DNA of 64,000 nt from contig OZ007579.1 in assembly GCA_963931925.1 (NCBI GenBank), positions 30,837,519 through 30,901,518 on the forward strand, in the 5' to 3' direction. Of this stretch, positions 27,405 through 39,300 are shown in pieces. The DNA is from Onchidella celtica (Eukaryota > Mollusca > Gastropoda > Systellommatophora > Onchidiidae). The position numbers were made by a program, and so were the translations under genes. The notes under the pieces are model-generated. The model searched no databases, had not been told where the DNA came from, and saw nothing but the letters and a program-made list of their open reading frames with translations. Position 1 is the stretch's first letter; every line of letters begins with the position of its first letter.

Positions 27405-30400
27405 TGCCGCCATCGATATGTAGACCTGTAGTGACAGTCTGCTTAATCCAGATGGTGTTAATGACTTTCAGAGTGTTTCTTTATGAGCCAAGTTTTTATG
27501 GTCTTGCAACTGATATTATATTATTTTGATCTGTTTAATATTTGGTCCAAAAATTTTGAAAATGTCAAATTTGGGTTTATGGCATTAGTATTTCTATGGG
27601 GTAATTTTTTTTGCCCAATTTTGCTTGCACTTTTAGTGGCAACTGCTGGGACTTTGGGATGATGTCGAAGAGTAGTTTGTATCCAGTTCTGTGTAGGGAT
27701 TCAAGACTCCAGTCAGTTTTATACATGCCAGCCGACACTTTTAATTTGGTCACAAATGAATGGGTAAACTATTTGATGAGTGGAATATTGAGGAAACAAA
27801 TACTGATTATCTCATTTGAAAATTACTCTATTTGATTTAATCAGCATACTTTATCATATCACGATAACATCAAGAAAGTCAGCCAGCTGGAAATAAGTGA
27901 ACTAACTAGGAAAGCTAAGGACCGGATTGGGTGGAGGAGATTTTGTCGTGACATCCACTGTAGCAGCTAACATCGATGACGATGAAGCCGACAGGTGACA
28001 GGTGACTTTATGAAATAGAATATATTTTTTTGTTTCGTTTTGCCTGTTTTTTTGTTTCGTTTTTGTGTTTTTTTTTCATCATTTCGTATCTAAATTGTAA
28101 TTGAATCATAAAATAAATCCATTTTCATACAAATCGGAATTTTAAGTTGCTAATATTATTAGTATTAAACTATTCATTTTGTTTATAATGATTGATATTA
28201 TGAAAGGTTTATATATATTTTTTTTAATGTTCTGTTTTTTTTTTAAAGTGATTTTAATGAGAAACTTTTTATTTTACACAGTTTGTCAAATAAATTTTGG
28301 ATTTAATGATACCAAGGTCAGCTGTTCTGCCACTCACTCAGATTCTCATCTTTAACTTTTTGTGTCAAGTTTTTAGTATTATCAGGATAATTTAGAAAAT
28401 GTAACTCTATTGTGGTCAGGGAGAAACTGTTGTGATCCGCCAAGAATACTTGAGCTGCAAGTTTTAATCTTGGGCATTCGGTATTTGAAGTTTGCATTGA
28501 TCTCAAAACTTGAACAGTGTATAATTATTTTTCTGGAAAGTTTATTTGTACTGATTCCAGTGTGGTAAACTTTATATGAATTCATTTGGCTATCGACAGC
28601 AAGGACGTTAATAAAATATTTGAGGAGTTGAAAATCAGAATCTATTAAGTAGTGAATTGACCTAATTAGCAATATCATCACCGCTCTATGTTAATGGCAT
28701 ACGTCAGACTTATGCTGAAGGTAAATGATGTTTCATTGCATTCCTGAAGGCTATCAGATAATATTATAGAAAATGAAATGTGCCCGCCAATAGGAAAACC
28801 AATAGAAAAATAATGGCATAAATCACCAGATGACAGGAAAAGGAACAGTTTTTTCGTGATGTCTCAAAAGTGTCAAAAATGCAATGCCATTAGCATAGGG
28901 CAGTGAAGATATATGGCTTTTGAGAAAGTTGGTATGGAATTGTTCCGTTGGCTTCAAAATGTTGAAAATCACAGATCCACTTTAGCAATCAGGGAATAAA
29001 AATAAAAAGAAGAAAATGAACAGCATGGAAGCAGGTTATTTTTATGTAGAGAAATGTTTATTTTGTCTGAGGGATGCCATTGAAATTTGGCTGACAGTCA
29101 ACATGTGACCTACATTTTCATCAAAGCCTGCTATTATTTCAGTTCCTACACCATGGCATTAATATTTACTCCTCTTCTTATCAAGATGTGAGACAGAAAT
29201 GACTGAGCTTTTTAAGAGTTGAAAAAATGCTGATGAAAATAACAGTGCACAACAAAGGGTACTATACTAAGTTATGTTCTTTTGTAAACACTTTTCTTTT
29301 GATTTTCAGCTCGTCAAATTATGTTCCTTGCCTCTGTATTTGAAGAATACAAAAATGTAGTTGTTTTTTGTTGTGGTTTTTCGTTTAGTCATGGTAAAAG
29401 CAGAAACTTTAGTCTCATAATTGACAGAACATAGTGTTTATAGTGAGGTTGTCATGAAATGAGGAAATGTTATGCATTGGACCAAGTGGCATAAAGTTTT
29501 TTTATTGTTTCATATTTTTTTTTGGTACTTTTTTTTTGTATGCATTTAATGCAGACAGAGCTTTTGTTACTTTTGCTTAGGGAATGAAGGCTTTGGATCA
29601 GCTGTGCACAAGTGCAGAGAAACTGGACCAGTAGCAACTTTTTCAAACATATCCCACTCACCTCGCCTTTACAATGTAATCCAGAGAAGGATGCTGTAAA
29701 GTAGTGATTAAAATATCACTAATACATCATTTGGTTTCCATGGCAACAAGTTTAACACAAAACAGAAAAGTTGAAGATGTGGAAGATTTTACTATATAAG
29801 ACTCATTTGTCAGATGTTGGTGAAGCTAGCTGGGTTTTTGCTGGCTGTCATAAATTGCACATCGTTATTGTGAAAGTTGTTATACTTGCATTGACTGGGA
29901 TAACCATTGTAACTAGAGCTGAGTCAAGATCCATAAATAACAGGGCACCTCTGGTAACTTGGATAAGAACCAACAATGCTGACATGAGTAATGGACTGAG
30001 CTGGTGTAGTCCGACTTTCCACTTAATTTTCTTGGTTGTTGTAAAGTGTGCAATGGCGGTTTAGCCCTATTCGTGAATGACATAGAGCTGACAGACAGGG
30101 CAGACCTATACATTTTGAGCGCTGGTGTAGATGGCTGCCTGACACTCCTAAAGCTGACCGAAATCTGGATCAGTGGAAATGTACTCGTCTAATATTAAGG
30201 CAGCACACTCAACCATTGTGAGTAGTATATGCGGCATTTTTCCCTTGGGATTTGTTGTTTGCACTACATCAGAGCACTAGTTATCATTTAAACATGAGAA
30301 CAAAAAGAATCCAGTCTCCACTCCCAATCTTTGGCATCATGCATCTCCAAACTCTACTCTTGTTGCATGGAAAAACAGGTACAGCTGACTTGTGATCAAT

Positions 30401-30869
30401 TTATGATCAAATTCATACATCTGCTTAACTCAGCTAAAGTTGTTTGGATTTTCTTAATACCTTCACTCATATTTTACTTCTTTTACACTATTTTGTATTG
30501 AAGCACTTTTGCATTTCAAATCTACCATGGTAACAAGACATATTTTCACTACATGCATTTAACAATATTCTGTTGGGATAAGTAATCATAACAAGACTTT
30601 AGTTATAAATATCAGAACCAAAGACGCTTTTTCCCCAGTACTTTACACTCATGTGCCCCAATTATTTGACAGTGATTTTTTTACAGTTGAACATGAATCA
30701 CTTGTACATAAAATTGATATGAAACATAAAGAACAGAAAGTAAGTGATGACAGAAGAGGTTCAGATTTACAAGACTATATTGAGAGTTTGTCTTTCGCAT
30801 TGTCAGTATTTCAAATCCAAATTCTTTCACATTTTATATCAAAATAAAATCAAAAATCATAGTATACAG
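27405..30869. other. Intergenic, no gene recognised
   Basis: AT-rich with long T runs near 28025-28075 and 28215-28240. Several AATAAA-like strings occur but no exon chain. The open frames (for example 29771-30064) lack family motifs. Confidence 0.45.
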
Positions 30870-31455
30870 ATATAAGTGATGGAGTCAGCATGAAATTGCA
30901 CATAACGACTATTTTGGGCTATGCAGCGAGACTTGTTTTGAAGAAAAAGAAAAGAGATTCAGCCCTGCCACTTCTGCAGAGTTTGCACTGGCTGCCAGTC
31001 GAGAAAAGAATAATGTACAAATTGTCATCCATTTGTCACAAATGTGTCAATAATACTGCTCCATCGTACCTAGTTGATTTAACTGATTACTATGTTCCAT
31101 CTCGTCAACTAAGATCATCATCTGACACTACAAAATTGAAAGTACCTAAAATGACTCTGTCCACTGTAGGAGAAAAGTCCTTTTCATTTCTTGGCCCTAC
31201 CATCTGGAACACTCTTCCAAAGACAACCAGGGAAATTAATGACATTGGTTCTTTCAAACGCCATCTGAAGACCCATTTCTTTCAGACAAACTAGGCTAGA
31301 TGTTTTTCGGCAGCAAGAAGAGTAAATATTTTTGAATTTCTTTTGTGTATGCGTGTGTGTGTGTGTGTGTAAGAGTTTGTTAAAGCGCCCAGAGCTTGTC
31401 ATCGACGGGGTTGGGCGCTATATAAATGCAATATATTATTATTATTATTATTATT
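30870..31455 (+). mobile_element. CR1/L2-type LINE 3' fragment
   Basis: The frame 30890-31294 encodes the usual C-terminal domain after the RT: LLQSLHWLPVEKRIMYKLSS, NNTAPSYLVDL, PSRQLRSS, GPTIWNTLP and SFKRHLKTHFF. The 3' tail GGGCGCTATATAAATGCAAT ends in an ATT tandem repeat (31434-31455). Only the last ~590 bp of the element is present, which is typical 5' truncation. A GT microsatellite lies at about 31350-31370. Confidence 0.85.
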
Positions 31456-32196
31456 CACTAAATAGGATTTTTGTTAAAAAATAATTGTGGCTGTTTCTGC
31501 TTTGTCTTGACCAGCTAGACAAAGCTAAACCTAATTCTAAACCTAAAACCTTTCCTGAAAGTGAAAACTCAACTCTACAAACAAAACTGAGTTGAATATA
31601 TGGCTCATAGTCACTCCATATGTGTCACAGCACCATGAAATCAGTTGTTTTGACATAGACACTGTCGGATGTTTCTGTTGTCAAGGACACTTGGTGCACC
31701 AGACATGAGACAACAGCAGACAAAATTGTCAAGCGATGTCTAAATGAAGACTCTACATACAGGAAAATAAAGTTAGCAGCAACACGAGGCCTCACTCAGA
31801 GTCAGACTCGATTTCTTGACTCGAAGGTCTGCGTCAAACGACAGATTGCATGGTGCCACAAGACATGATTTTCTGTGTTCAGTTGATGTTTGCTGTTATC
31901 TTTCCTTGATCTCATTTGCTAACCTCAAAACTGATTCGTCCTGGTGCTGAAAACTTCAGAAATATTAATTCAACTTGGGTTTTACAAATACTGAAATTGT
32001 CTTTGGATATTTTACACGTGTTTGCATTTCTTTTGTGGGATTATGTACACTTTTGATTTGTCATAGAGGCTGTGTTATTGAGAGTTGTGAAGGTTTTTTC
32101 CAGAGTTGGAGAAAACCAGTCATATCAATAATTTAAGTTATTCAGGGATATTTTATATTAATGTATATTTCTTCACCAGAAACGAGCATTTTTATC
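31456..32196. other. Intergenic, nothing recognised
   Basis: No coding or repeat ends could be supported between the LINE fragment and the TTAA-type element. Confidence 0.4.
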
Positions 32197-33209
32197 TTAA
32201 CCCTAGTCCTGCGGGAGGCCACTATATTGGCCTCCCCCGCAACACGCGAGACACGGGAGGCCATTATTTTGTCCGACACGCTTAACCGCGGGTCCTGCGG
32301 GAGGCCACATTTTTGTATAGCAACGGTGCGCCTCGCGCTTTGGTTATTCGGTTGCCAAGGCTGTCGTTGTTGTTGTTTTTTTTCACGTTTTTTTTTTCCA
32401 CACTATTTTCGCGTGTTTATCTATCCTGTCACCCCTACTATATCTAACAAAATGGTATCGTCCGATTACGTTTATTACGCTGCAACTATTCGCAACTATT
32501 CGTCATACTCGTGTAATAGTACTGACGGTCTGAAGTTTGAACTGGGGAAAAGTCTTGGGGAAACTTTTACTTTGATGCTGGTTGTCGTCTACATGTGAAA
32601 TGAGAAGAAAGGAGCCATGTGCGTATTTGAGACGCCGTTCTACGTCTGTAATTATGAATTCCGATGTAATGTTAGGGCATGCTGCATAAAGGCGTCTGTC
32701 AGTAGGTTTTTCATCAGGGAAAACTGGGAGAAAATGACCGACTTTGTTGTTGGTAAGTGAACGCTTTACATAGTAGAGGAGGGAGAAGGCAATGTCACGA
32801 TACATGTGGTTAGTAAATTAAGCGAATGGCTTAAAAAATAATTTGTTCACCTGAATGGCCTGACATAGGGACAGAAAAAGCGCAGAGGTCTTGGGAACAT
32901 GATAAAACATGTGCTAAACGGCATGTAATGCAGAAAATTCTTGATTTGGGGCCTTCCATTTCACAATAAAACCTACTGCATATCATCACAAGTACTTTAT
33001 CCAAATATCATAGTGGTCCCTTATGATTTATCCACCACTATTGTTGTTATTGCGTCCTGAAGTATATGCGATACAGGTGTTCACACGGACCCGATTGACC
33101 CGACCGCCGAGGTTATCAGCAACACGCGAACCATCGGCTGACTGGCCGCTGGCTATCCCCGCACGGGGCGTTACGTGGACGAGTTCACTCAACGCAGGAC
33201 GAGGGTTAA
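32197..33209 (+). mobile_element. TTAA-type non-autonomous transposon P1, copy 1
   Basis: It has TTAA at both ends, with inner inverted repeats CCCTAGTCCTGCG and, on the other side, CGCAGGACGAGGG. The CCC start after TTAA is as in piggyBac elements. It is about 1.01 kb. Copies 2 (45404-46523, inverted) and 3 (50949-52025) are alike throughout. The first 100 bp contain further GGGAGGCC/GGCCTCCC inverted motifs. This copy lacks about 110 bp present in the others near 32754. No transposase is encoded. Confidence 0.85.
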
Positions 33210-35829
33210 TCACGGGAGGCCCAAAAAATGGTCCAAGGATTTAATACCCTACGACAGTTGAACAAAACATTTTATGCACTGGAAAGTATAGATTAAATAG
33301 AAAATAGGTTTTTATGTCAGTCATCTTGAGACATGGAGACTGAAATTGTATTTTGGGAAATGATTGTGATTCAGCAGAGATTTACTTGTTGATTTGCTGG
33401 ATTTAAATATCAAAAAATCTTCCTAACTTGGCACCACGTGGGTACACTGTCTAAACCGGGCCAGCTCTAGCATTTTGAACATAGGGACAGCCTGTTCAGG
33501 GCCTATCAGCTCTGATAACTATTCGAAAGTGCTGGCGGTACATTCCAGCACCTCTTATGCTAACTTTTGCAATAATTTTTAACGGTAGTTTGAACGCCAC
33601 ATCATCCCTCTATATGTTTTTCTGGAAAGATGTAATCAAAGGTTCTGTATTGCAGTACGAGTTAGTGAGTGATATGACACCCACTCTGAATCACAGTTTT
33701 TTTCTGAAGTAAGCCTAGGTTAAATCCAGAGGTTGTTATTTTATATCTTTCATACGATGTAAAACTAGTGAAATTGTTAATTTGTGTGTTATTTTTATGC
33801 CATCGTATAGCCAAGCTACAGGCATATTTTCTTTGGACATGAACAAGAAAGTGGGAGACAGTTGGTCTGGGTTTTTGGTTTTTTTTTCACATGTCAATAA
33901 CATGCAGTGGATGGAATATTTTCTTCTAGGTAATGCTTTCCCAAAATAACTTTCTGACTCTTCAGAAGATTCATCTCCTTTCATTTTGTCTGATGTGCAC
34001 TGTTTGAGAAGATCAGAAGTGTAGATAAAACTCTTGTTTGTTTCAATGATGTACCAAACAGTGTGTTGTTTACTGAATGTCTATTTTGTGAAATGATAAG
34101 TTTTAAGCATTGCTGCAAAACTGGACTTGAATTCTGCTTTTTACTCCAGCATTTTCTATTGCTTAGTGTGAAGAAATTGAATTTATATAATCCAGTATTG
34201 GAGCTGAGCTAAATGGAACTGCATGTTAGAAATCTGTACTATGATCTTTTATCCTGAATAAATTTTAATGTTCACTGACCCTACAAAAGTGCTGGTTGAG
34301 TTATTGAGTACATGTTGTTAGTTGTCTGAATCACTGACTGCTCACATGTGTCGAATCACTGACTGTGTGATATTTATTAAATTATTGTCAGAATTAGTGA
34401 CTGTTGACAATCACTGACTGCATGATATTAATTGGCTGTATAAGTGACTGTTGTTCGCGTTCTTGTTAGGCCTTATCTGTTTACTGCAAGGTGTAGCCCT
34501 ACGCCAAAGATCTCCATTCTCCTCTGCTTGACAAGTCTTGTCCATGCCAGTCCACCTACCTGCAAACCATCATCTCTCCATTGTCTCTCGAGGCATCCTC
34601 ATGTTCTCTTTCCTTTTCTAGGCCTCCATTCACTGACTGTGTGATATGAATTAACTGAATTAGTGGCTGCTGCCTTTTGTTAATATCTGACTCTTGGCGT
34701 ATACAAGACACTGATATCAATAGACTGAGCCACCGACTGTGATATAATTTGTCTGAGGCAATAGGTCTTTGTTTTAGTATGATCCCTGCTCTAAGCATTT
34801 ACACCTCACTTTTTCTTGTTGTTGTTTGCCCTTTTCTTGTTTCTTTGTTATTGTCGTCTTTCTGGCTTTGTAAGCCCTCAAAAGGGCTTCCTTCTGGGTT
34901 GCCTGTGTCCTGCTCTTGACCTTGTTCTTTCCTTTTTTCTTTCTAGCCCTCAGAAGGACTCATCATTGGACTGCTTCTTTTCCTTGGGGGAGGGGTGGTT
35001 GAGATAGCTTTTCAGTTTTATTGGTTTCTGCCCCTTGGTGTGGGTGATGGTAATGCTGGTTTTCATTGAGTGAAATACTTGCAGTATTTATAAATATATA
35101 TAAAGTGTCTGAGTGATATCAACTGATGGCGTCATAAGTGGCATGGCACTGAGTCGGCAATGAGTGATATTAGTATTGACAGAATAAGTGACAGTTAGCA
35201 TTCTGAGTCCATTGAGTAGAATGATATAATAGGTAATTAATAGCATTAGTGACCGTTGGCATTTCCCAAGTCACCAATTGTTGGACTGTTGCTGACAGGA
35301 TGCTTTGACTATCTTACACTTACTGACTGTGATCAGAATGAGGGGAGTTGCTCGAAGTCTTCTGTTGGTCATGTGACAGGTGGCCACAATAGTATGAACA
35401 TTTATTGAGAAACCATTATAGAGACCAATATTCCCAGGGATTTTGACAACGGTTCACATTCAGTGCAGTTTATGCACGTTTCTTCATGTGACTCAGCAGG
35501 TGGAGATTCCGAGCAACTTTACTAATTGACTGGAGTCTGGTGTATGCCGTCTTTGGTGAACTTAAAGGCATGAGGCAGAGCAGGGCTGATGTAGGCACCA
35601 CCCTGGTGGCTCCCTGCCCATTAAGTTTGCTTCACTGGGTCACAATGTGAGCAGTGCCTATTGTGCTAGTGTTAAGCAAAATTGATGGGTGGCAATCCAC
35701 TGGTCTGGCACCTACAATAACCTTGGTCTGTTTCATCCATTAGGCTGCAAATCTCATGAATTTCAGCTGATTTTCCTGTAATCCAGCCAATTCAACAAGA
35801 ACAGAAAAGAATCACATCTACAGTCTAGA
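33210..35829. other. Intergenic region between convergent genes, with a degenerate satellite
   Basis: It contains the degenerate array at 34310-35350. No exon is seen otherwise. The open frames at 34444-34644 and 34816-35007 are pyrimidine-rich and motif-free. Confidence 0.45.
34310..35350. repeat. Degenerate minisatellite with AATCACTGACTG core
   Basis: The motif TGAATCACTGACTG or its variants (TTAGTGACTGTTG, AATCACTGACTGCATGATAT, AAGTGACTGTTG) recurs at about 34328, 34353, 34390, 34412, 34443 and 34628, and more weakly to 35340. Spacing is irregular, about 25-100 bp, so this is an old, scrambled array. Confidence 0.5.
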
Positions 35830-36293
35830 TCTCAAACACTTTATTGAACAAAATGTTAATGTGCTTCACATAGATCTTAGTTTACAAATTACGGTGAGTA
35901 AACATTTATATCAAATATAAAGTGATCACAATATGTATGACATTTCAAAAAAATGTATAATGTACAATGAAGCCTGGCCGGATATTAAACGAGGAATTTT
36001 CTATGCTTTTTTATATAGTTTTCTTCCCATGGTCAAGTTGTAAACATTCACACACAAACTGATAACGTCCTGCAGGGATGATTTTCCTAACAATGCCCTG
36101 GCTGTGAAGACAGCAGACAGCGGAGACAACCTGATGAGTACTGAACATATGATGGGCAAGGCTTTGTCCACTCTGATTTCTCAGCCAAATAGTGACTCAC
36201 GGATGAGAAATGATTAAGCCTCCCCACCATCCCTCCCTCCCCGGCCGGCCAACGGGTGAGGATGGGGAGTAGATGAGATTTTCTGGGGAATGT
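35830..36293 (-). other. Probable 3' UTR of the minus-strand gene
   Basis: A minus-strand AATAAA (plus-strand TTTATT at 35840-35845) lies about 450 bp beyond the stop codon at 36294-36296. Its end is inferred. Confidence 0.5.
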
Positions 36294-36356
36294 CTAACTG
36301 ACCCGGTTGACGATGAGGCCATGAGAATCTTCAAGGAGAGCTTCAACTCTATGTCG
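36294..36356 (-). CDS. Minus-strand gene, exon 6 (terminal)
   Basis: Acceptor TTTGTCTGCAG on the minus strand. In phase 0 it reads RHRVEALLEDSHGLIVNRVS and stop. The longer frame through this exon (to 36197) belongs to the alternative donor of exon 5. Confidence 0.65.
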   Translation of the reverse strand, partial: RHRVEALLEDSHGLIVNRVS

Positions 36357-39300
36357 CTGCAGACAAAAAAACACAAGATTTTGTGAGCTATGAAGTTTTG
36401 CATTCTAAAGTCAGACATCTTTTTAATGAAGTGATAAAGAAACTAATATAAAGTTACAAGCACAGTGATGATATTCTATGCTCTTGTACTGGTTTACACG
36501 AGACATCTGTTACAGCCACAGAATTCCAAATTCCCTTTGGTTTTTCTCTTTCTTCGGCTGTGCCAAAAGTTGAACTGTGGCTAACCAAATAAATACACTA
36601 TACTGTAAACAGGAACTTGCACCCCTTCTGTCTTTACTTAAACTGTAATATGATAACAACAACAAAAATGCACTTAATCTGTGGTTGTAACAAATGAATA
36701 GAAAACAACATTCAAATCCCAGGAAGAAGCAAGCTTCTGTCCTAGGAACTTTAACTATTGATAAAGTACTGAGGAAGCCAAGCAGCTCATATTCATTTAT
36801 TCTTTCAAGTTCTTTTATGTTTTCAGCTTCCTTTTGAGAATGGAGATGACCTCAGTGACTGTAAGTTTCTTTACATGTTCAGTTTTCTTGTTTTTTGTTT
36901 TGATTTTGTTTTATGGTTATACATGTACCTTTGTAAGAGCAATCTCTCTCTCTCTCCCTCTCTTTTCTCTCTCTCTCTCTCCTTCTCTTTCTCTCCTCCC
37001 GCTCTCTCTCTCCCTCTCTCTCTCTCTTTCTCTCTCTCTCTGTCTCTCTCTATCTCTTTGTTTTTCTTCCAATATCATAAATTTCTGATTATGGCAATGT
37101 TACTCCGGCCATATATTTCCATCATAATGAGATCTCTATTAGACCTGCATCTAAATGACTGAATCCTCTCTAAACAAATACAAACATTAAAATATTTCAG
37201 AAAAGGAAACAGCACTCATCCTAATTACTCACTCTAAGCTACAGCTACATCACACAAGCCCATTCAGCTAAACTAACCTCAAACTTGTCCAGCAAATCTC
37301 CTTTGTCTTTCAACTCGGCATGTGGAGGAACCAAAGCCTGCAGCCTTACTGCCTTCAACGCCACCGGCTGACAGGCAATCAAATGTGAAATCTCTTGAGC
37401 CTAAGGAAAAAAAAAGAGGGGTTGGAGAGGAGTTGTATTGAATTTGACAAGGCAAGGTAACGATATCCAGGAAATGGGAACAAAACATCCATAACAAAAA
37501 GTACAAATTTAAAATTTCCATAATTTGTCAATGAAAAAAAAAAATGGACATACCCAGAAAATCAGAACAGCCCTCCACTTGAATTATATTGTTTCTCTTT
37601 TTCAAAAGAAACCTTAGTTTCCAGCATTCTGTAACATGACAATAGCCAATTCGCTATTGTAATCCATTAATATACTAATTGTTGTATTTTGAATCTGTGG
37701 ATGCGACAGATTGGTCCCACCATTCGATAGCTGTTTTATCTTTGGAATTTAAAAGGTTAAACACGTATTTGACAAGAATTCTCTTGCTCTGAAGATCTCT
37801 TGTCGTCTTGCTCTCGGACGTGTTTAAATTCTTCTCTCAGGATAATAAAATTATTTATTGGATAGTTAATCTTATTGAATAATCTCACCATTTCTGAACA
37901 TCTGGTCAATAGTTTTGGTGCTTTTCAGTTAAGGCCACTGCATCATTGCTCATGGAGATACCTGTTTTCTCACAAAGTGATTTATCGATATCTTAAATAA
38001 TTTTGAGATTATAAGAAGAAATTTTTGCCTCTTGCTTATCAGTACATAAGAAACCTCACTCTGACTCTCACCAACACTTTCAAATGCTTTCCTGCAAAAT
38101 GGGAAAAATGTTGATGCACCAGTATGTGAAAACAACGACAATATGTGCAGTAAAAACAGAACTATTATAAGATTTAAATTGGAAAATGTTTATGATGCAG
38201 TGGACGGCAGAACATCAAATAATGTCTTGGAAGAGTCTATGAAGTTCAATGTATGAATCCTGACTGCAGAAATGAATGCATTCATGGCCAAGTTTTGTTT
38301 TAGAATTGTTATATCAGATTAATTTTGTTTTCACAATCCATGAAGTGTTATTACTAATTATCATTAACCCTCAAGAACCCAGTGTTCCATATTTCAAACT
38401 TGCACCTGTGACAAATGCTTTAAGTTTGGAATATCTTCTAACATATCAACAAATAATATTTCACGATCAGTCACAAATATTTATAATTCTACATTTATTT
38501 GACAATTTTCAAGCAAACTTTGTGCATTTTTTAGAAGTTTTTGATGTCAGTCTTTGCTGGGCACTAGAGGGTTAAGGTATCAATTACCCGGTTTGCCTGG
38601 TATCGCAGACGCATGATTCTCAATCTGTTTCTTGCTTCAGCAGCTCTGTTCAGAGATTCAGAAGTATTTACATGTCAAATTTATTATTAAAAAAAAGGCA
38701 TATTAGAAATGTCAAAGCACTTTAAAAAAATGATGTACATTTAATTTATAACATGTATATCTAAGAAGAACTGAAAAAGAATTTCATACATTATACATTT
38801 TTTCAAATACGGTAGAGCTTTGAGATAATAAATCCAGTTTGACAAGCAGCTTGCATAAAAGCTAATAGTTCTCAGTTCAGTTTCAGATTACGAAACTCAA
38901 GAATTGAACATACCCAGTGGCACAGTGTGGGCGGGGCTACAGGGGCAATTGCCCCAGGCGCAGAATTTCAGAATTATCACTGTTTCAACTGCCAGTTGTG
39001 AAAGAAGTTTCTCACAACTTAAATTAATCAAAACATGTCAAAGATCTGTAATGAGCCAAGAAAGACTGGGTAACCTAGCAATACTGTCAATAATATTGAG
39101 AGAGATCAATTTCAATACTGTTATTGAAAATTTTGCACGAAGGCGATTTTAAATAAAATTGAGTGTACTAGCATTAAATGCATTTTACCTTAATTACATC
39201 AGTATTTTCTTAAAATTCACGTACTTTGGGGGTGACGGGTTCAATACTGAACTGGTGGAGAGGACTCAGGGAATGCCAACAGTCCACAGGTCAGGGAGCA

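Noticed and set aside
32503-32805. Minus-strand 100-residue frame in TTAA element P1 as a transposase
   Set aside because: It is partly conserved between copies but has no catalytic Asp motifs, and all copies are only about 1 kb; conservation is explained by common descent of the element.
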